Shown: positions 50,277 to 58,591, counted from the stretch's first letter. The stretch: 64,000 bases of DNA from Marinovum sp034669705 (GCF_034669705.1 NZ_JAXMOR010000023.1:1-64000); one strand, 5' to 3'. Numbers and translations: made by a program. The notes: generated by a model not told the origin, from the letters alone.

Positions 50277-51709
50277 GGCGCGGCCCTCTCGTAGCTGGGG
50301 GTGAAGATCTCATGTACCGGCGGATGGCCGGCGGTGCGGTCTGGGTACCTGGCGATCAGCCTGTCGAATTGCGCCTGGGCGCGGGCAGCGTCGGCGGTGG
50401 CGTCGACGCCGGGGATCACGCCATCCGTCATCACCTGCCGCCCGTCGATGAAAACGTCGCGGACGTCGCGACCGGAGGCCCCGGTCATGATGGTCTGCAC
50501 CGGGTCGGGCGTCTGCAAGGTGTGGCTGAGGTCGATCACCGCGATATCGGCCTTGGCACCGGGGGCAAGCCGGCCCAGATCGGCGCGGTTCAGCGCCTGT
50601 GCGCCGCCGAGCGTGGCGGCGTCGAACATCTCTTCCGAGCGGATCGCCTCCATGCCTTCGGCCAGCCGCGCGGTCATCATGCCGATCTGCATGTTCAGGA
50701 TCATGTCGGCCGGATGGGTGTCGGTGCCCAAACCGATATTGATCCCCTTGGCGCGGGCCTTGGGGAAGCTCCTCAGCATCCCGCCATGGCGCGCGGCAAC
50801 CAGCGGGCAATGCACCAGCGTGGCCCCTGCCCCGGCGATCAGGTCGAACTCCGCTTCGGTGGCTTGCGTGCCATGCGGCAGCAACCAGTTGCCGCGCAAT
50901 GCGCCGATCCGGCTGAGCCATTCGATCGGCGCGCAGCCGTGCTGCTCGCGCACCAGCCGCAATTCAACCGGCGACTGGCTGCAATGCTGGCGCACCGGCG
51001 CGCCCATCTCGGTGGCGATCTCGGCGGTACGTTGCAAAAGCGTCTCGGTGCAGGTCTCGATCCGGTCGGGGGCAAACATCGCGCGGATGCGACCGCCGGC
51101 GATGCCGTCGATGCGCTGTGCGAAATCAGCCGCCTCCGCCAGCCCGGCCAGCCCGCGCGCCTCGTCAAAGACCGCGCGGATATTGCCGGCCTCATCCGTC
51201 ACCTGCCCGCCACTGCGATAGGCCGGGCCGAGGTAGACCCGCAGCCCGAGGTCTTCGGCGGCGGCGGCGGCGGCTTCGAACTCCGCGACCGTCTCGCCCC
51301 ATTCCCGGTAAAACAGCGAGGCGATGGGCAGCGCCGTGGTGATCCCGTTGCGGATCAGCTGCGCAAAGGCATGGCGCTTCTGAAACGCCAGTTCTTCGGG
51401 CGTATACATCTCGTAGGGCCCGCGCGCGATATAGCTCTCGGGCCAGACCCGGCCTTTTTTCCATGCCGGCCCGTTGTCGTAGCCGAGGATCGTGGTGTCG
51501 AGATCGGACAACGCATCGAGGTCGATGAACCCGGGCGAGATCACCGCTTCGCCATAGTCGACGCGCCGTGTCACCTCGCCGTGGAAACCCGCCCCGACGT
51601 GCAGCACCTGCGAGCCCTCGATCACCACCACGCCGTTTTCATGCACCACATGGTGCCCGTCCCGGTGGCCGATGACCCAGCGGGCCGTAAGCAGCGTGCG
51701 ACCCTGCAT
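50273..51709 (-). CDS. Amidohydrolase-superfamily deaminase/chlorohydrolase-like, variant metal motif
   Basis: This 478-residue protein follows the AtzA/TrzN/cytosine-deaminase layout: a small beta-domain at both ends, a TIM barrel, HCSQSPVE (usual metal-His strand), LLPHGTQ (catalytic His) and LGTDTHPAD (metal Asp). The first motif, normally GFVNAHTH or GLIDxHxH, is PGFIDLDALSDLD (residues 59-71), so both N-terminal metal histidines are replaced by acids. That predicts either an unusual mononuclear site or loss of metal-assisted chemistry. The ATG at 51,709 shares one base with the upstream stop. The role is probably deamination or dechlorination of an imported N-heterocycle. Confidence 0.83.
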   Translation of the reverse strand: MQGRTLLTARWVIGHRDGHHVVHENGVVVIEGSQVLHVGAGFHGEVTRRVDYGEAVISPGFIDLDALSDLDTTILGYDNGPAWKKGRVWPESYIARGPYEMYTPEELAFQKRHAFAQLIRNGITTALPIASLFYREWGETVAEFEAAAAAAEDLGLRVYLGPAYRSGGQVTDEAGNIRAVFDEARGLAGLAEAADFAQRIDGIAGGRIRAMFAPDRIETCTETLLQRTAEIATEMGAPVRQHCSQSPVELRLVREQHGCAPIEWLSRIGALRGNWLLPHGTQATEAEFDLIAGAGATLVHCPLVAARHGGMLRSFPKARAKGINIGLGTDTHPADMILNMQIGMMTARLAEGMEAIRSEEMFDAATLGGAQALNRADLGRLAPGAKADIAVIDLSHTLQTPDPVQTIMTGASGRDVRDVFIDGRQVMTDGVIPGVDATADAARAQAQFDRLIARYPDRTAGHPPVHEIFTPSYERAAP

Positions 51710-52899
51710 CACGGTGCCTCGATCACGCAGGCACCGTCGCGAGCAATCACCGCGCCGCCCTTCAGCACCAGCTTGCGCGGCGCATGGGTGACGACGGCCT
51801 CGGCCAGTGTCTCGCCCTCGACCAACACGCAATCAGCGCGGCAGTCCGGCTCCAGCCCGTAGCCCTCGACCCCCATGATCGCCGCCCCGCCAAAGGTGCA
51901 GATTTCCAGCGCCAGCTCGACCTCGTCATCGCGGCGCAGGTTGTTGCGCATGCCGATCTGCATGGCCTTTTCCAGCATGTCGGAGTTGCCATAGGGCCCC
52001 CAGGTGTCGCGGATGCCATCGCAGCCCGCGCCGGTCAGAATACCAAGCGCCTTCAACTCCTTGACCGCGGGCACCGGCGCCGCGGCCGGCGCGGTCGTCA
52101 GGATATGGATGCGGTGTTTCGCCAGTTTCTCCTGCAATCCCGCCACATGGCCGCGATCCACCGCGCCAAGGCAGAAGGCATGGGAAATCGACACCCTGCC
52201 CTGCATCCCCAGTGCCACGGTCCGGTCGATGATCTCTTCCATCGAGAACCAGCCCAGCGCGTCGCGCTCATGCAGGTGAATGTCCACCGGCTTGCCGTGT
52301 TTCTCGGCCAGCGCAAAGACCGTATCGAGGTGGCCCTTGGGGTCATGCTCCATGCCGCAGGGGTCGATGCCGCCCACAAGGTCCGCGCCCATCGCCAGCG
52401 CCTCTCCCATCAGCTCGGCGGTGCCCGGCCGGGTCATCATGCCGGACTGCGGGAAGGCCACGATCTCGATATCGACCATGCCGGCCAGCTTGTCGCGCGT
52501 CGCCATGACGCCCTCGATCCCGGCCAGCCCGTGGTGAGTATCAACATCCACGTGGCTGCGGATATGGGTGCAGCCGTGCGACATGGCGAGGATGGCATGG
52601 CGTTCGCTCTGTACCTGTGGATCGAGGCCGAGCGAGACCTTGACCTCGCGCTCGTTGTCGATCTTGTCGATCAGCCGCGGGCCGACCTCATTGCGATACC
52701 ACGGCAGGCCGAGCAGCGACTTGTCGAGATGGGTATGCGCCTCGACCAGCCCGGGGATCACGATGCGCCCGCCGCCGTCGATCACCTCGGCCCCCTCGGG
52801 CGTGTCGGCGACAAAGACGCCGTCAACGATATGCAGGTCGGTGGCCGGGCCGCCCATCGGGCGCACGTTCTGAATAGTCTTGGAGGTCACTGAAATCAC
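51709..52899 (-). CDS. Cytosine-deaminase-like amidohydrolase (CodA family)
   Basis: This 396-residue enzyme has the CodA-type first motif VEAHTHLDKS (His 55, His 57), then SHVDVDTHHGL, VDIHLHERD (third metal His), ISHAFCLG (catalytic His) and GAGCDGIRDTWGPYG (metal Asp in the conserved D.I.DxW region). Unlike its neighbour it keeps all the metal ligands. I start at the GTG 52,899, which overlaps the permease stop by GTGA; a GTG at 52,890 is the alternative. It should hydrolyse or deaminate a ring amide such as cytosine, creatinine or a hydantoin-like compound. Confidence 0.88.
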   Translation of the reverse strand: MISVTSKTIQNVRPMGGPATDLHIVDGVFVADTPEGAEVIDGGGRIVIPGLVEAHTHLDKSLLGLPWYRNEVGPRLIDKIDNEREVKVSLGLDPQVQSERHAILAMSHGCTHIRSHVDVDTHHGLAGIEGVMATRDKLAGMVDIEIVAFPQSGMMTRPGTAELMGEALAMGADLVGGIDPCGMEHDPKGHLDTVFALAEKHGKPVDIHLHERDALGWFSMEEIIDRTVALGMQGRVSISHAFCLGAVDRGHVAGLQEKLAKHRIHILTTAPAAAPVPAVKELKALGILTGAGCDGIRDTWGPYGNSDMLEKAMQIGMRNNLRRDDEVELALEICTFGGAAIMGVEGYGLEPDCRADCVLVEGETLAEAVVTHAPRKLVLKGGAVIARDGACVIEAP

Positions 52900-53861
52900 C
52901 GCAGTTTGGGGTTGAGCGCATCGCGCAGCCAGTCGCCGATCATGTTGACCGAGAGCACGATCAGGCAGAGCTGGATCGACGGGAAGACCACGATCCACCA
53001 CAGGCCGGAGAAGAGATATTGGTTGCCGATCCGAATGAGCGTGCCGAGCGAGGGTTGGTCCGGCGGCATGCCGACGCCGAGGAAGGACAGCGTCGCCTCC
53101 GACAGGATCGCCAGGCCGAAGTTCAGCGTCGCCGCCACCAGAATCGGCGTCAGGCAGTTGGGCAGGATGTGGTGCAGCATCACCCGCCAGGATTTCACCC
53201 GGATCAGCTTGGCCGCCTGCACGTATTCCTTTTTCGCCTCGACCATCGCCGAGGCGCGCACCGTGCGGGCATATTGCACCCAAGAGGGTACCGCGATGGC
53301 AAAGATCAGGATCGGCGCCGCCAGCACGTCCTTGAGGCCCGTGGGCAGCGAGGCGGAGGCGATGGCGGTGATCAGGATGGCGATCAGGATGAAGGGCATC
53401 GACAAGAGCACGTCGCCCACCCGCATGATTACATTGTCGATCCAGCCGCCGAAATAGCCCGCGACCAGCCCCAACGCGAGGCCCACGGCCAGCGCCAGCA
53501 GCACCGAGGCAAATCCGATGATCAGCGAGATGCGCGAGCCGTAGAGCACCGCCGAAAGGATGTCGCGGCCTTGCGTGTCGGTGCCCAGAAGGTAGGGCCA
53601 TTGGCCGTCTGCCTCCCAGATCGGCGGGATTTCCGAGTTCCAGAGCTCGAGCGCGGCCAGGTCGTAGGGGTTCTGCGGTGTGATCCAGGGCGCGAGAAAG
53701 GCGGTCAGCGCCACCAGCGCCAGCAGCACCGCGGCAAAGATCGCCGAAGGATGCGCGCGGAAGGAAAACCACAGGTCGCTCTCGCGCAGCCGGGTCAGCC
53801 GCGAGGGGCGCACGGGGGCCGCGGTGGCGGCGGTCTGGGTCAGGGGGATGGTCTTGTCCAT
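52896..53861 (-). CDS. Peptide-type ABC importer permease, DppC family
   Basis: This 321-residue inner-membrane permease has six helices, the DppC segment LLGTDTQGRDILSAVLYGSR and the loop FLGVGMPPDQPSLGTLI, and ends DALNPKLR. I chose the ATG at 53,861, preceded by GGAG with 6-nt spacing. ATG codons at 53,882 and upstream would overlap the DppB gene more and have no ribosome site. A long periplasmic loop (WNSEIPPIWEADGQWPY) is inserted before the conserved segment. Confidence 0.91.
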   Translation of the reverse strand: MDKTIPLTQTAATAAPVRPSRLTRLRESDLWFSFRAHPSAIFAAVLLALVALTAFLAPWITPQNPYDLAALELWNSEIPPIWEADGQWPYLLGTDTQGRDILSAVLYGSRISLIIGFASVLLALAVGLALGLVAGYFGGWIDNVIMRVGDVLLSMPFILIAILITAIASASLPTGLKDVLAAPILIFAIAVPSWVQYARTVRASAMVEAKKEYVQAAKLIRVKSWRVMLHHILPNCLTPILVAATLNFGLAILSEATLSFLGVGMPPDQPSLGTLIRIGNQYLFSGLWWIVVFPSIQLCLIVLSVNMIGDWLRDALNPKLR

Positions 53862-53874
53862 GGGGGTCTCCGGT

Positions 53875-54858
53875 TCAGCCATTGCCACGGGCGCTGTCGT
53901 CGCGCAGGCGCGGATCGACCCAGGCATAGGTGATGTCGACGAGGGTATTGAGGGCGACGAAGATGAAGGAAACGATCAGCAGGTAGGCGGCCATCACCGG
54001 CAGGTCGACAAAGGTCACCGCCTGGATGAAGAGCATCCCCATGCCGGGCCATTGAAACACCGTCTCGGTCACCAGCGCAAAGGCGATCAGGTTGCCGATC
54101 TGCATGCCGGTGAGCGTGATCACCGGCATCAGGCAGTTGCGAAGCGCGTGGCGCCATTGCACCCGGGCGGTGGGCACGCCGCGGGCACGGGCGAACTTGA
54201 TGTAATCGGCGCGCAGGGTTTCCAGCATCTCGGCCCGCACCAGCCGCATCACCAGCGTCACCTGAAAGGTCGAGAGCGAGATCGCCGGCAGGATCAGCGC
54301 CGCCCGGCCAGAGGGCGTGAGCAGCCCGGTCGACCACCAGCCGATGTCCACCGTCTCGCCCCGCCCGAAGGCCGGCAGCCAGCCGAGCGAGACCGAGAAG
54401 GCGAGGATCAGCAGGATGCCCACCACGAAACTTGGCAGCGACACCCCGATGATCGACCCCAGCTGCAGCATGTTGGCCAATCGGCTGTCTCGATAGACCG
54501 CGGTGATCACCCCGGCCGGAATGCCCACCACGAGCGAGATCACGGTGGCCACCAGCACCAGCTCGAAGGTCGCCGGGAAGCGCTCCTTGATCAGCACCAT
54601 CACGTCCTGCTGGTTGCGATAGGAAATCCCGAAATCGCCCTGCACCGCGTTGGTGACGAAACGGGTGTACTGGGTGACGAAACTGTCGTTCAGCCCCAGC
54701 CGCTCGCGCAGTTCGACGCGGTCCTGCAAGGTGGCCTGCTCGTTCACCATCATCTCGACCGGGTCGCCGAAGAAGCGGAAGATCACGAAGGCCAGCAGCG
54801 CCACCGCCAGCATGACGAAGGCCGCGTTGGCGGTGCGTTTGAGAAGAAAGGCAATCAT
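53875..54858 (-). CDS. Peptide-type ABC importer permease, DppB family
   Basis: This 327-residue inner-membrane permease has FVIFRFFGDPVEMMV after helix 1, RERLGLNDSFVTQYTRF, GDFGIS and a C-terminal DPRLRDDSARGNG. It has six predicted helices and pairs with the DppC-type permease 13 bp downstream. It is separated from the binding-protein gene by a 205-bp region packed with stem-loops. Confidence 0.92.
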   Translation of the reverse strand: MIAFLLKRTANAAFVMLAVALLAFVIFRFFGDPVEMMVNEQATLQDRVELRERLGLNDSFVTQYTRFVTNAVQGDFGISYRNQQDVMVLIKERFPATFELVLVATVISLVVGIPAGVITAVYRDSRLANMLQLGSIIGVSLPSFVVGILLILAFSVSLGWLPAFGRGETVDIGWWSTGLLTPSGRAALILPAISLSTFQVTLVMRLVRAEMLETLRADYIKFARARGVPTARVQWRHALRNCLMPVITLTGMQIGNLIAFALVTETVFQWPGMGMLFIQAVTFVDLPVMAAYLLIVSFIFVALNTLVDITYAWVDPRLRDDSARGNG

Positions 54859-54880
54859 TCCGGTCTCCAGTGCCGGGCAG

Positions 54881-55053
54881 GATGAAGAAGCGGATCCGCT
54901 CCCTTCATCTTGCCGAATAAACTCTCAGGGGGTCCGGGGGATGAAATCCCCCGGCCAGTCGGATCGTCTTGACGATCCGACGTTTAGATCAGTTCCGGAT
55001 CGCGCGAGCGATCCGACTACAGGGTCAGGCCGGGTCGCCCCGCAAGGCGACCC
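54881..55053 (-). repeat. Cluster of five perfect stem-loops in the operon
   Basis: Five inverted repeats follow one another in 173 bp: GATGAAG/CTTCATC (54881-54909, with AGCGGATCCGCT inside), CCGGGGGAT/ATCCCCCGG (54934-54954), GTCGGATCGTC/GACGATCCGAC (54958-54981), CGGATCGC/GCGATCCG (54996-55015) and GGGTCGCC/GGCGACCC (55032-55053). Stems are 7 to 11 bp with no mismatches in the named arms. They lie between the binding-protein and permease genes on the transcript and would form a rigid, nuclease-resistant region. Confidence 0.8.
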
Positions 55054-55063
55054 CACCCGTGCG

Positions 55064-56641
55064 TCAGGAACCGGTGCCCATCTTGGCAAACCAGAGCCGC
55101 GGCTTGGCGTCGGGGAAGAGCGGCATCTCCGCCACCTCCTCGGTCACCGCCCAGGCCATCGGCTGCTGGTGCAGCGGGATCATGATCATCTCGTCCTTGA
55201 CCATCTGCAGGGCCTCGGTCTGCAGCGCCAGCCGCGTCTCGAGGTCAAGCTCGCTGCCCGCCGCGTCGATCAGCGCGTCAAGCTCGGGGTAGGACCAGCC
55301 GCCCCAGTTGAACACGCCGGCATTGCCGTCCTTGGAGTGGAAGATCTGCAGCAGCGGCGAATAGCTGTCGAGCAGCGGCAGCGTCGCCCAGCCCAGGGTA
55401 TAGACGTCGGTCTTGCCGTTGGTCCGCTTCGGCGATTGCACCGCGCGCGGCGCCACGTCGAGCTTGGGCGAAAGCCCGATCCGGCTCCACATCGAGGCGA
55501 TGGCCTGACAGAACTGCTCTTCGTTCACCAGCCCGTCGCTGAGGCAGTTGAATTCGAACGCCAGCCCCTCGGGCACGCCGGCCTCGGCCAGCAGGGCCTT
55601 GGCGGCCTCGGGGTCATGGACCGGCAATTCGTCGAGCGCCTCGGTATAGCCCGGGATCGGCGGCGCGACGGTGGCGCCGGCGTTGCGGGACTTGCCGCGC
55701 ATCACCTTCTGGTGGATCAGGTCGAGGTCGATCGCCTTGTAGAGCGCTTCGCGCACGGATTTCTCGGCAAAGGGGTTGGCCTCGCCGGTGGTCAGCGTGT
55801 CGCGGAACGGAAAGCCGATCATCACCGTGCGCAGGTCGACGCCTTCGAGCACCTCGACATTGGGCGCGGCGACCAGCCGCGGCAAATCCTGCACCGGCGC
55901 GTCATTGGTAAAGCTGATCTCGCCAGAGAGCAGCGCGGCCACACGTGTGGCGGCCGAATTCACCGGCGTCAGCTCGATCCGGTCGAGGTTGTGCTGCGGC
56001 TCGTCCCACCAGTCGGCATTGGCGACAAACACGGTCTTGGCATCGGGCTGGCGGCTCTCGACGATAAAGGGGCCGGTGCCGTTGGCGTTGTAGGTGGCAT
56101 AGCCCTCGGTGCCCGCGCCCACGTCGGTCGGCATCAGCGCGTCGTTCTCGGTCATCCACTCTTCGTCGAAGATATGGATGTTGGTCAGATCGTTGAGCAG
56201 CAGCGGATAGGTGCCGTTCAGGGTGATGTCGACGGTCAGGTCATCGACCACCTTCGAGCTGACATAGGCCGGCAGGTTGCCTTTCAGCGGCGAGGTCTCG
56301 TGGCTGACGCGGGTCAGCGAGGCGACCACGTCCTCGGCGGTGAACGGATTGCCGTTGTGAAAGGTCACCCCATCGCGCAGCTTGAAGCGCCAGGTGATCT
56401 GGTCGTCGAGGATTTCCCAGCTTTCCGCCAGCGCCGGCTCGATCTTGAGCTCCTTGTTGTAGCGCACCAGCCCCTCATAGACGTGGTTGAGCACGTTGAT
56501 GGTGAAGCTGTCGCCAAAGGAATAGGGGTCGAGCGAGCCGACATCGCGGTTGGCGCCCCATTTCAGCACGTTCTCGGCCTGGGCAGTGCCTGACAAAGCG
56601 GCAACTGCCGCCGTTGCAAGCATGAGATGACGGAGTTTCAT
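55064..56641 (-). CDS. Peptide-type ABC substrate-binding protein (family 5)
   Basis: This 525-residue periplasmic protein has a Sec signal (MKLRHLMLATAAVAALSGTA, cleavage after AQA before ENVLKW). The mature part shows the family pattern FKLRDGVTFHNGNPFTAEDVVASL and an ending with PLHQQPMAWAV. It is the first gene of a nine-gene operon (binding protein, B, C, two amidohydrolases, D, F, deaminase, racemase). It is divergent from an FCD regulator across a region with five regulator half-sites. The ligand is unknown; the enzymes suggest an N-heterocycle or ureide. Confidence 0.92.
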   Translation of the reverse strand: MKLRHLMLATAAVAALSGTAQAENVLKWGANRDVGSLDPYSFGDSFTINVLNHVYEGLVRYNKELKIEPALAESWEILDDQITWRFKLRDGVTFHNGNPFTAEDVVASLTRVSHETSPLKGNLPAYVSSKVVDDLTVDITLNGTYPLLLNDLTNIHIFDEEWMTENDALMPTDVGAGTEGYATYNANGTGPFIVESRQPDAKTVFVANADWWDEPQHNLDRIELTPVNSAATRVAALLSGEISFTNDAPVQDLPRLVAAPNVEVLEGVDLRTVMIGFPFRDTLTTGEANPFAEKSVREALYKAIDLDLIHQKVMRGKSRNAGATVAPPIPGYTEALDELPVHDPEAAKALLAEAGVPEGLAFEFNCLSDGLVNEEQFCQAIASMWSRIGLSPKLDVAPRAVQSPKRTNGKTDVYTLGWATLPLLDSYSPLLQIFHSKDGNAGVFNWGGWSYPELDALIDAAGSELDLETRLALQTEALQMVKDEMIMIPLHQQPMAWAVTEEVAEMPLFPDAKPRLWFAKMGTGS

Positions 56642-56659
56642 GGTCTGGTCCTCGTTTAC

Positions 56660-56775
56660 ATGGATTGTATTTCGGAATCGACGAAATTGGATACGATGCA
56701 TGTTGGGTGGCACAGTGAATACAATAGCTCAAGAAAATTGTATCCGATTGACTGCCAAAACTGTATGCGATAGTG
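56660..56775. promoter_or_regulatory. Divergent promoter region with five ATTGTAT-type half-sites
   Basis: Half-sites ATTGTAT (56664-56670), ATACGAT (56691-56697), ATACAAT (56719-56725), ATTGTAT (56737-56743) and TGTATGCGAT (56762-56771) crowd this AT-rich spacer. The middle pair is an inverted repeat with an 11-bp gap. The FCD regulator encoded at 56,806 is the likely ligand. These sites differ from the GTATAC type used by modules A and B. Confidence 0.6.
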
Positions 56776-56805
56776 ATTGTGCGAATTTGATAGGCAGATC
56801 CGACC

Positions 56806-57495
56806 ATGAGTGAGACCAGAACCACCCTGACCGACGCGGTTCATGACCTGCTGCGCAAGGCGATCATCGAACAGGCGCTGAAACCGGGCATGCGGCTGCC
56901 CGAAGACACCGTGGGCGAACAGTTCGGCGTGTCGCGCACCATCGTGCGCCATGCGCTGGTGCGGCTGGAACACGAGGGGCTGGTGGTCACCCGCCGCAAC
57001 CGCGGCGCCTTTGTCGCCGAGCCCTCGCGCGACGAGGCGCAGCATGTCTTCGAGGTGCGGCGCTGCCTGGAAAACGACGTGATTCGCCTGCTCTGTGACC
57101 GGATGCCGGGCAGCGGCTATGACCGGCTCGAGGCACATGTGCGCCAGGAAGAGGCGGTGCGCGGCAAGGATGGCCCGGTGTCGATCCGCCTCGCCGGCGA
57201 ATTTCACGTGCTGCTGGCCGAGCTCACCGGCAACCCGGTGCTGACCCGCTATGTCTCTGAGGTGGTGCTGCGCTGCTCGCTGATCCTGTCGCTCTATGCC
57301 CGCAGCCATTCCTCGGATTGCGCGGTCGACGAGCATTCGCAGATCATCGCCGCGATCCGCGCCGGCGATGCGCAGCGCGCCATCGCGATCATGGAGCACC
57401 ACCTCGGTGCCGTCGCCGGCCGCGCCGAGCTTGCCGCGCAACCCGATAGTATCCAATCCATTCTCTCACATTACGGCAAGGAACTGGCCCAATGA
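56806..57495 (+). CDS. GntR-family regulator, FCD subfamily
   Basis: This 229-residue regulator has a winged helix with FGVSRTIVRHALVRLEHEGLV (seen as SRTIVRHALVRLEHEG) and an FCD domain with GEFHVLLAEL and DEHSQIIAAI supplying probable metal histidines. It belongs to a different branch from the three paralogues of modules A and B. It is divergent from the nine-gene operon and overlaps the flavin reductase gene by ATGA, so regulator and reductase are made together. The signal is probably the imported heterocycle or a product of it. Confidence 0.89.
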   Translation: MSETRTTLTDAVHDLLRKAIIEQALKPGMRLPEDTVGEQFGVSRTIVRHALVRLEHEGLVVTRRNRGAFVAEPSRDEAQHVFEVRRCLENDVIRLLCDRMPGSGYDRLEAHVRQEEAVRGKDGPVSIRLAGEFHVLLAELTGNPVLTRYVSEVVLRCSLILSLYARSHSSDCAVDEHSQIIAAIRAGDAQRAIAIMEHHLGAVAGRAELAAQPDSIQSILSHYGKELAQ

Positions 57496-58166
57496 CCCTG
57501 CAAGACGGCTATCACGCCTTTGATTTCGCCGATCTCTCGGCCCGCCAGGCTTACAAGGTGATGATCGGCACCATCGTGCCGCGGCCGATTGCCTGGGTCA
57601 CCACGATCTCTCCTGACGGTGTGGCCAATGCCGCGCCCTATTCGTTCTTCAACTGCCTCTCCGCCGATCCGCCGATCCTGGCGCTCGGGGTCGAGAACAA
57701 GCCTGACCGCAGCTTCAAGGACACCGCCTGGAACATCCGCATGACCGAATGTTTCACCGTCAACATCGTCGATCGCGCCAACGTCGAGGCCATGGCCAAG
57801 ACCGCCGCCGGCTTCGGGCCGGAGGTCGACGAGCTGGAACTGGCGGGGCTGACCGCGGTGCCGGGCGACCGTGTTGCCTGCCCCCGGATCGCCGAGGCGC
57901 CGGTGGCCTTCGAATGCGAGCGCTACCTCGGCATCGCCGTCAGCTCTGCCCGCGAGATCATCCTCGGCCGAATCCTTCGCGCCCATATCCGAGAGGATAT
58001 TATCGACCCTGAGACCTATTATTCCGACCACGAACGGCTTGACGCCCTGGGCCGGATGGGTGGCAACGGCTATGCCGGAACGCTGGATTACTTCGACTGG
58101 CCGACCCCCTCGGCCGATGAGGTGCGCCACCCCGGCCGCAAGGAGGCCCTGACCGGCAATCGGTGA
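57492..58166 (+). CDS. Flavin-reductase-like FMN-binding split-barrel protein
   Basis: This 224-residue protein has IGTIVPRPIAWVTTISPDGVANAAPYSFFN at the start (seen as IVPRPIAWVTTISPDG and NAAPYSFFN) and ECFTVNIV in the middle. This is the pattern of flavoprotein split-barrel proteins of the flavin-reductase-like family. Members reduce FMN for a monooxygenase or act as FMN-dependent oxidoreductases. No two-component monooxygenase gene is in the window, so the partner is missing or the protein works alone. The start overlaps the FCD regulator stop by 4 bp, an unusual pairing. Confidence 0.87.
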   Translation: MTLQDGYHAFDFADLSARQAYKVMIGTIVPRPIAWVTTISPDGVANAAPYSFFNCLSADPPILALGVENKPDRSFKDTAWNIRMTECFTVNIVDRANVEAMAKTAAGFGPEVDELELAGLTAVPGDRVACPRIAEAPVAFECERYLGIAVSSAREIILGRILRAHIREDIIDPETYYSDHERLDALGRMGGNGYAGTLDYFDWPTPSADEVRHPGRKEALTGNR

Positions 58167-58519
58167 GAGACGGGGGAGCTTTGCCGCCGGCCTGCGGCCT
58201 CCCCCAGAAATAATTATAGTCCAGAAGACGCAGGTCAGGCGGGAACGGCGACCGCGCTGCGGAGCAGGCGGGCCGGGCGGCCGCCGGTATGCCGGGAGCG
58301 TTCTGGGAGGCCGAAGTCAGTCCCGGAATTGAACCCTCTTATCAATTTCAGATACTTACAGACAATGCGGCCCAACTCACGCGGCGAAACCTCGCAGAAC
58401 GCGTGCGTTTCCCCAGCAAGCGGCAAACTTCCTCGGAGCTTCTGGCGGCCCCCGCCGGACGACGAAACCCACCCGTCAGACTTACCGACACCCCCCTGCC
58501 CTCGCCCGCCACATGCAGA
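58167..58519. other. Spacer between catabolic region and replication module
   Basis: These 353 bp hold only short frames without family resemblance. A stretch around 58320-58340 (CCGGAATTGAACCC) resembles the reverse complement of a tRNA T-arm, but the stems do not pair and no tRNA body is present. It could be a scar of integration at a tRNA gene. I see no gene here. Confidence 0.5.
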
Positions 58520-58545
58520 AACGCCCGCCGGTCAGGGCGGGCGTT
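58520..58545 (-). terminator. Terminator hairpin downstream of parAB
   Basis: AACGCCCGCC (58520-58529) pairs perfectly with GGCGGGCGTT (58536-58545) around a 6-nt loop. In the minus-strand transcript it comes after parB and is followed by TTTCTG. It should end the parAB message. Confidence 0.7.
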
Positions 58546-58549
58546 GCGT

Positions 58550-58565
58550 GTAACCCGTGGGTTAC
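58550..58565. other. parS-like palindrome 1
   Basis: This 16-bp palindrome reads GTAACCCGTGGGTTAC with one central mismatch in symmetry. A second, perfect copy lies 26 bp away at 58576. Their position right behind parB fits centromere sites bound by the ParB protein encoded next to them. Confidence 0.75.
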
Positions 58566-58575
58566 GGTCGGTGCG

Positions 58576-58591
58576 GTAACCCGCGGGTTAC
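58576..58591. other. parS-like palindrome 2 (overlaps parB stop)
   Basis: This perfect 16-bp palindrome reads GTAACCCGCGGGTTAC. Its right arm contains the parB stop codon (58588-58590 on the minus strand). Two identical-type sites next to a parAB operon are a typical plasmid partition anchor, and in Rhodobacteraceae such palindromes differ between compatibility groups. Confidence 0.8.

Noticed and set aside
58318..58345. tRNA-like T-arm (reverse complement of CCGGAATTGAACCC)
   Set aside because: The bases resemble a T-loop, but the flanking 5-bp stems do not pair and no anticodon or acceptor arm can be folded around it.
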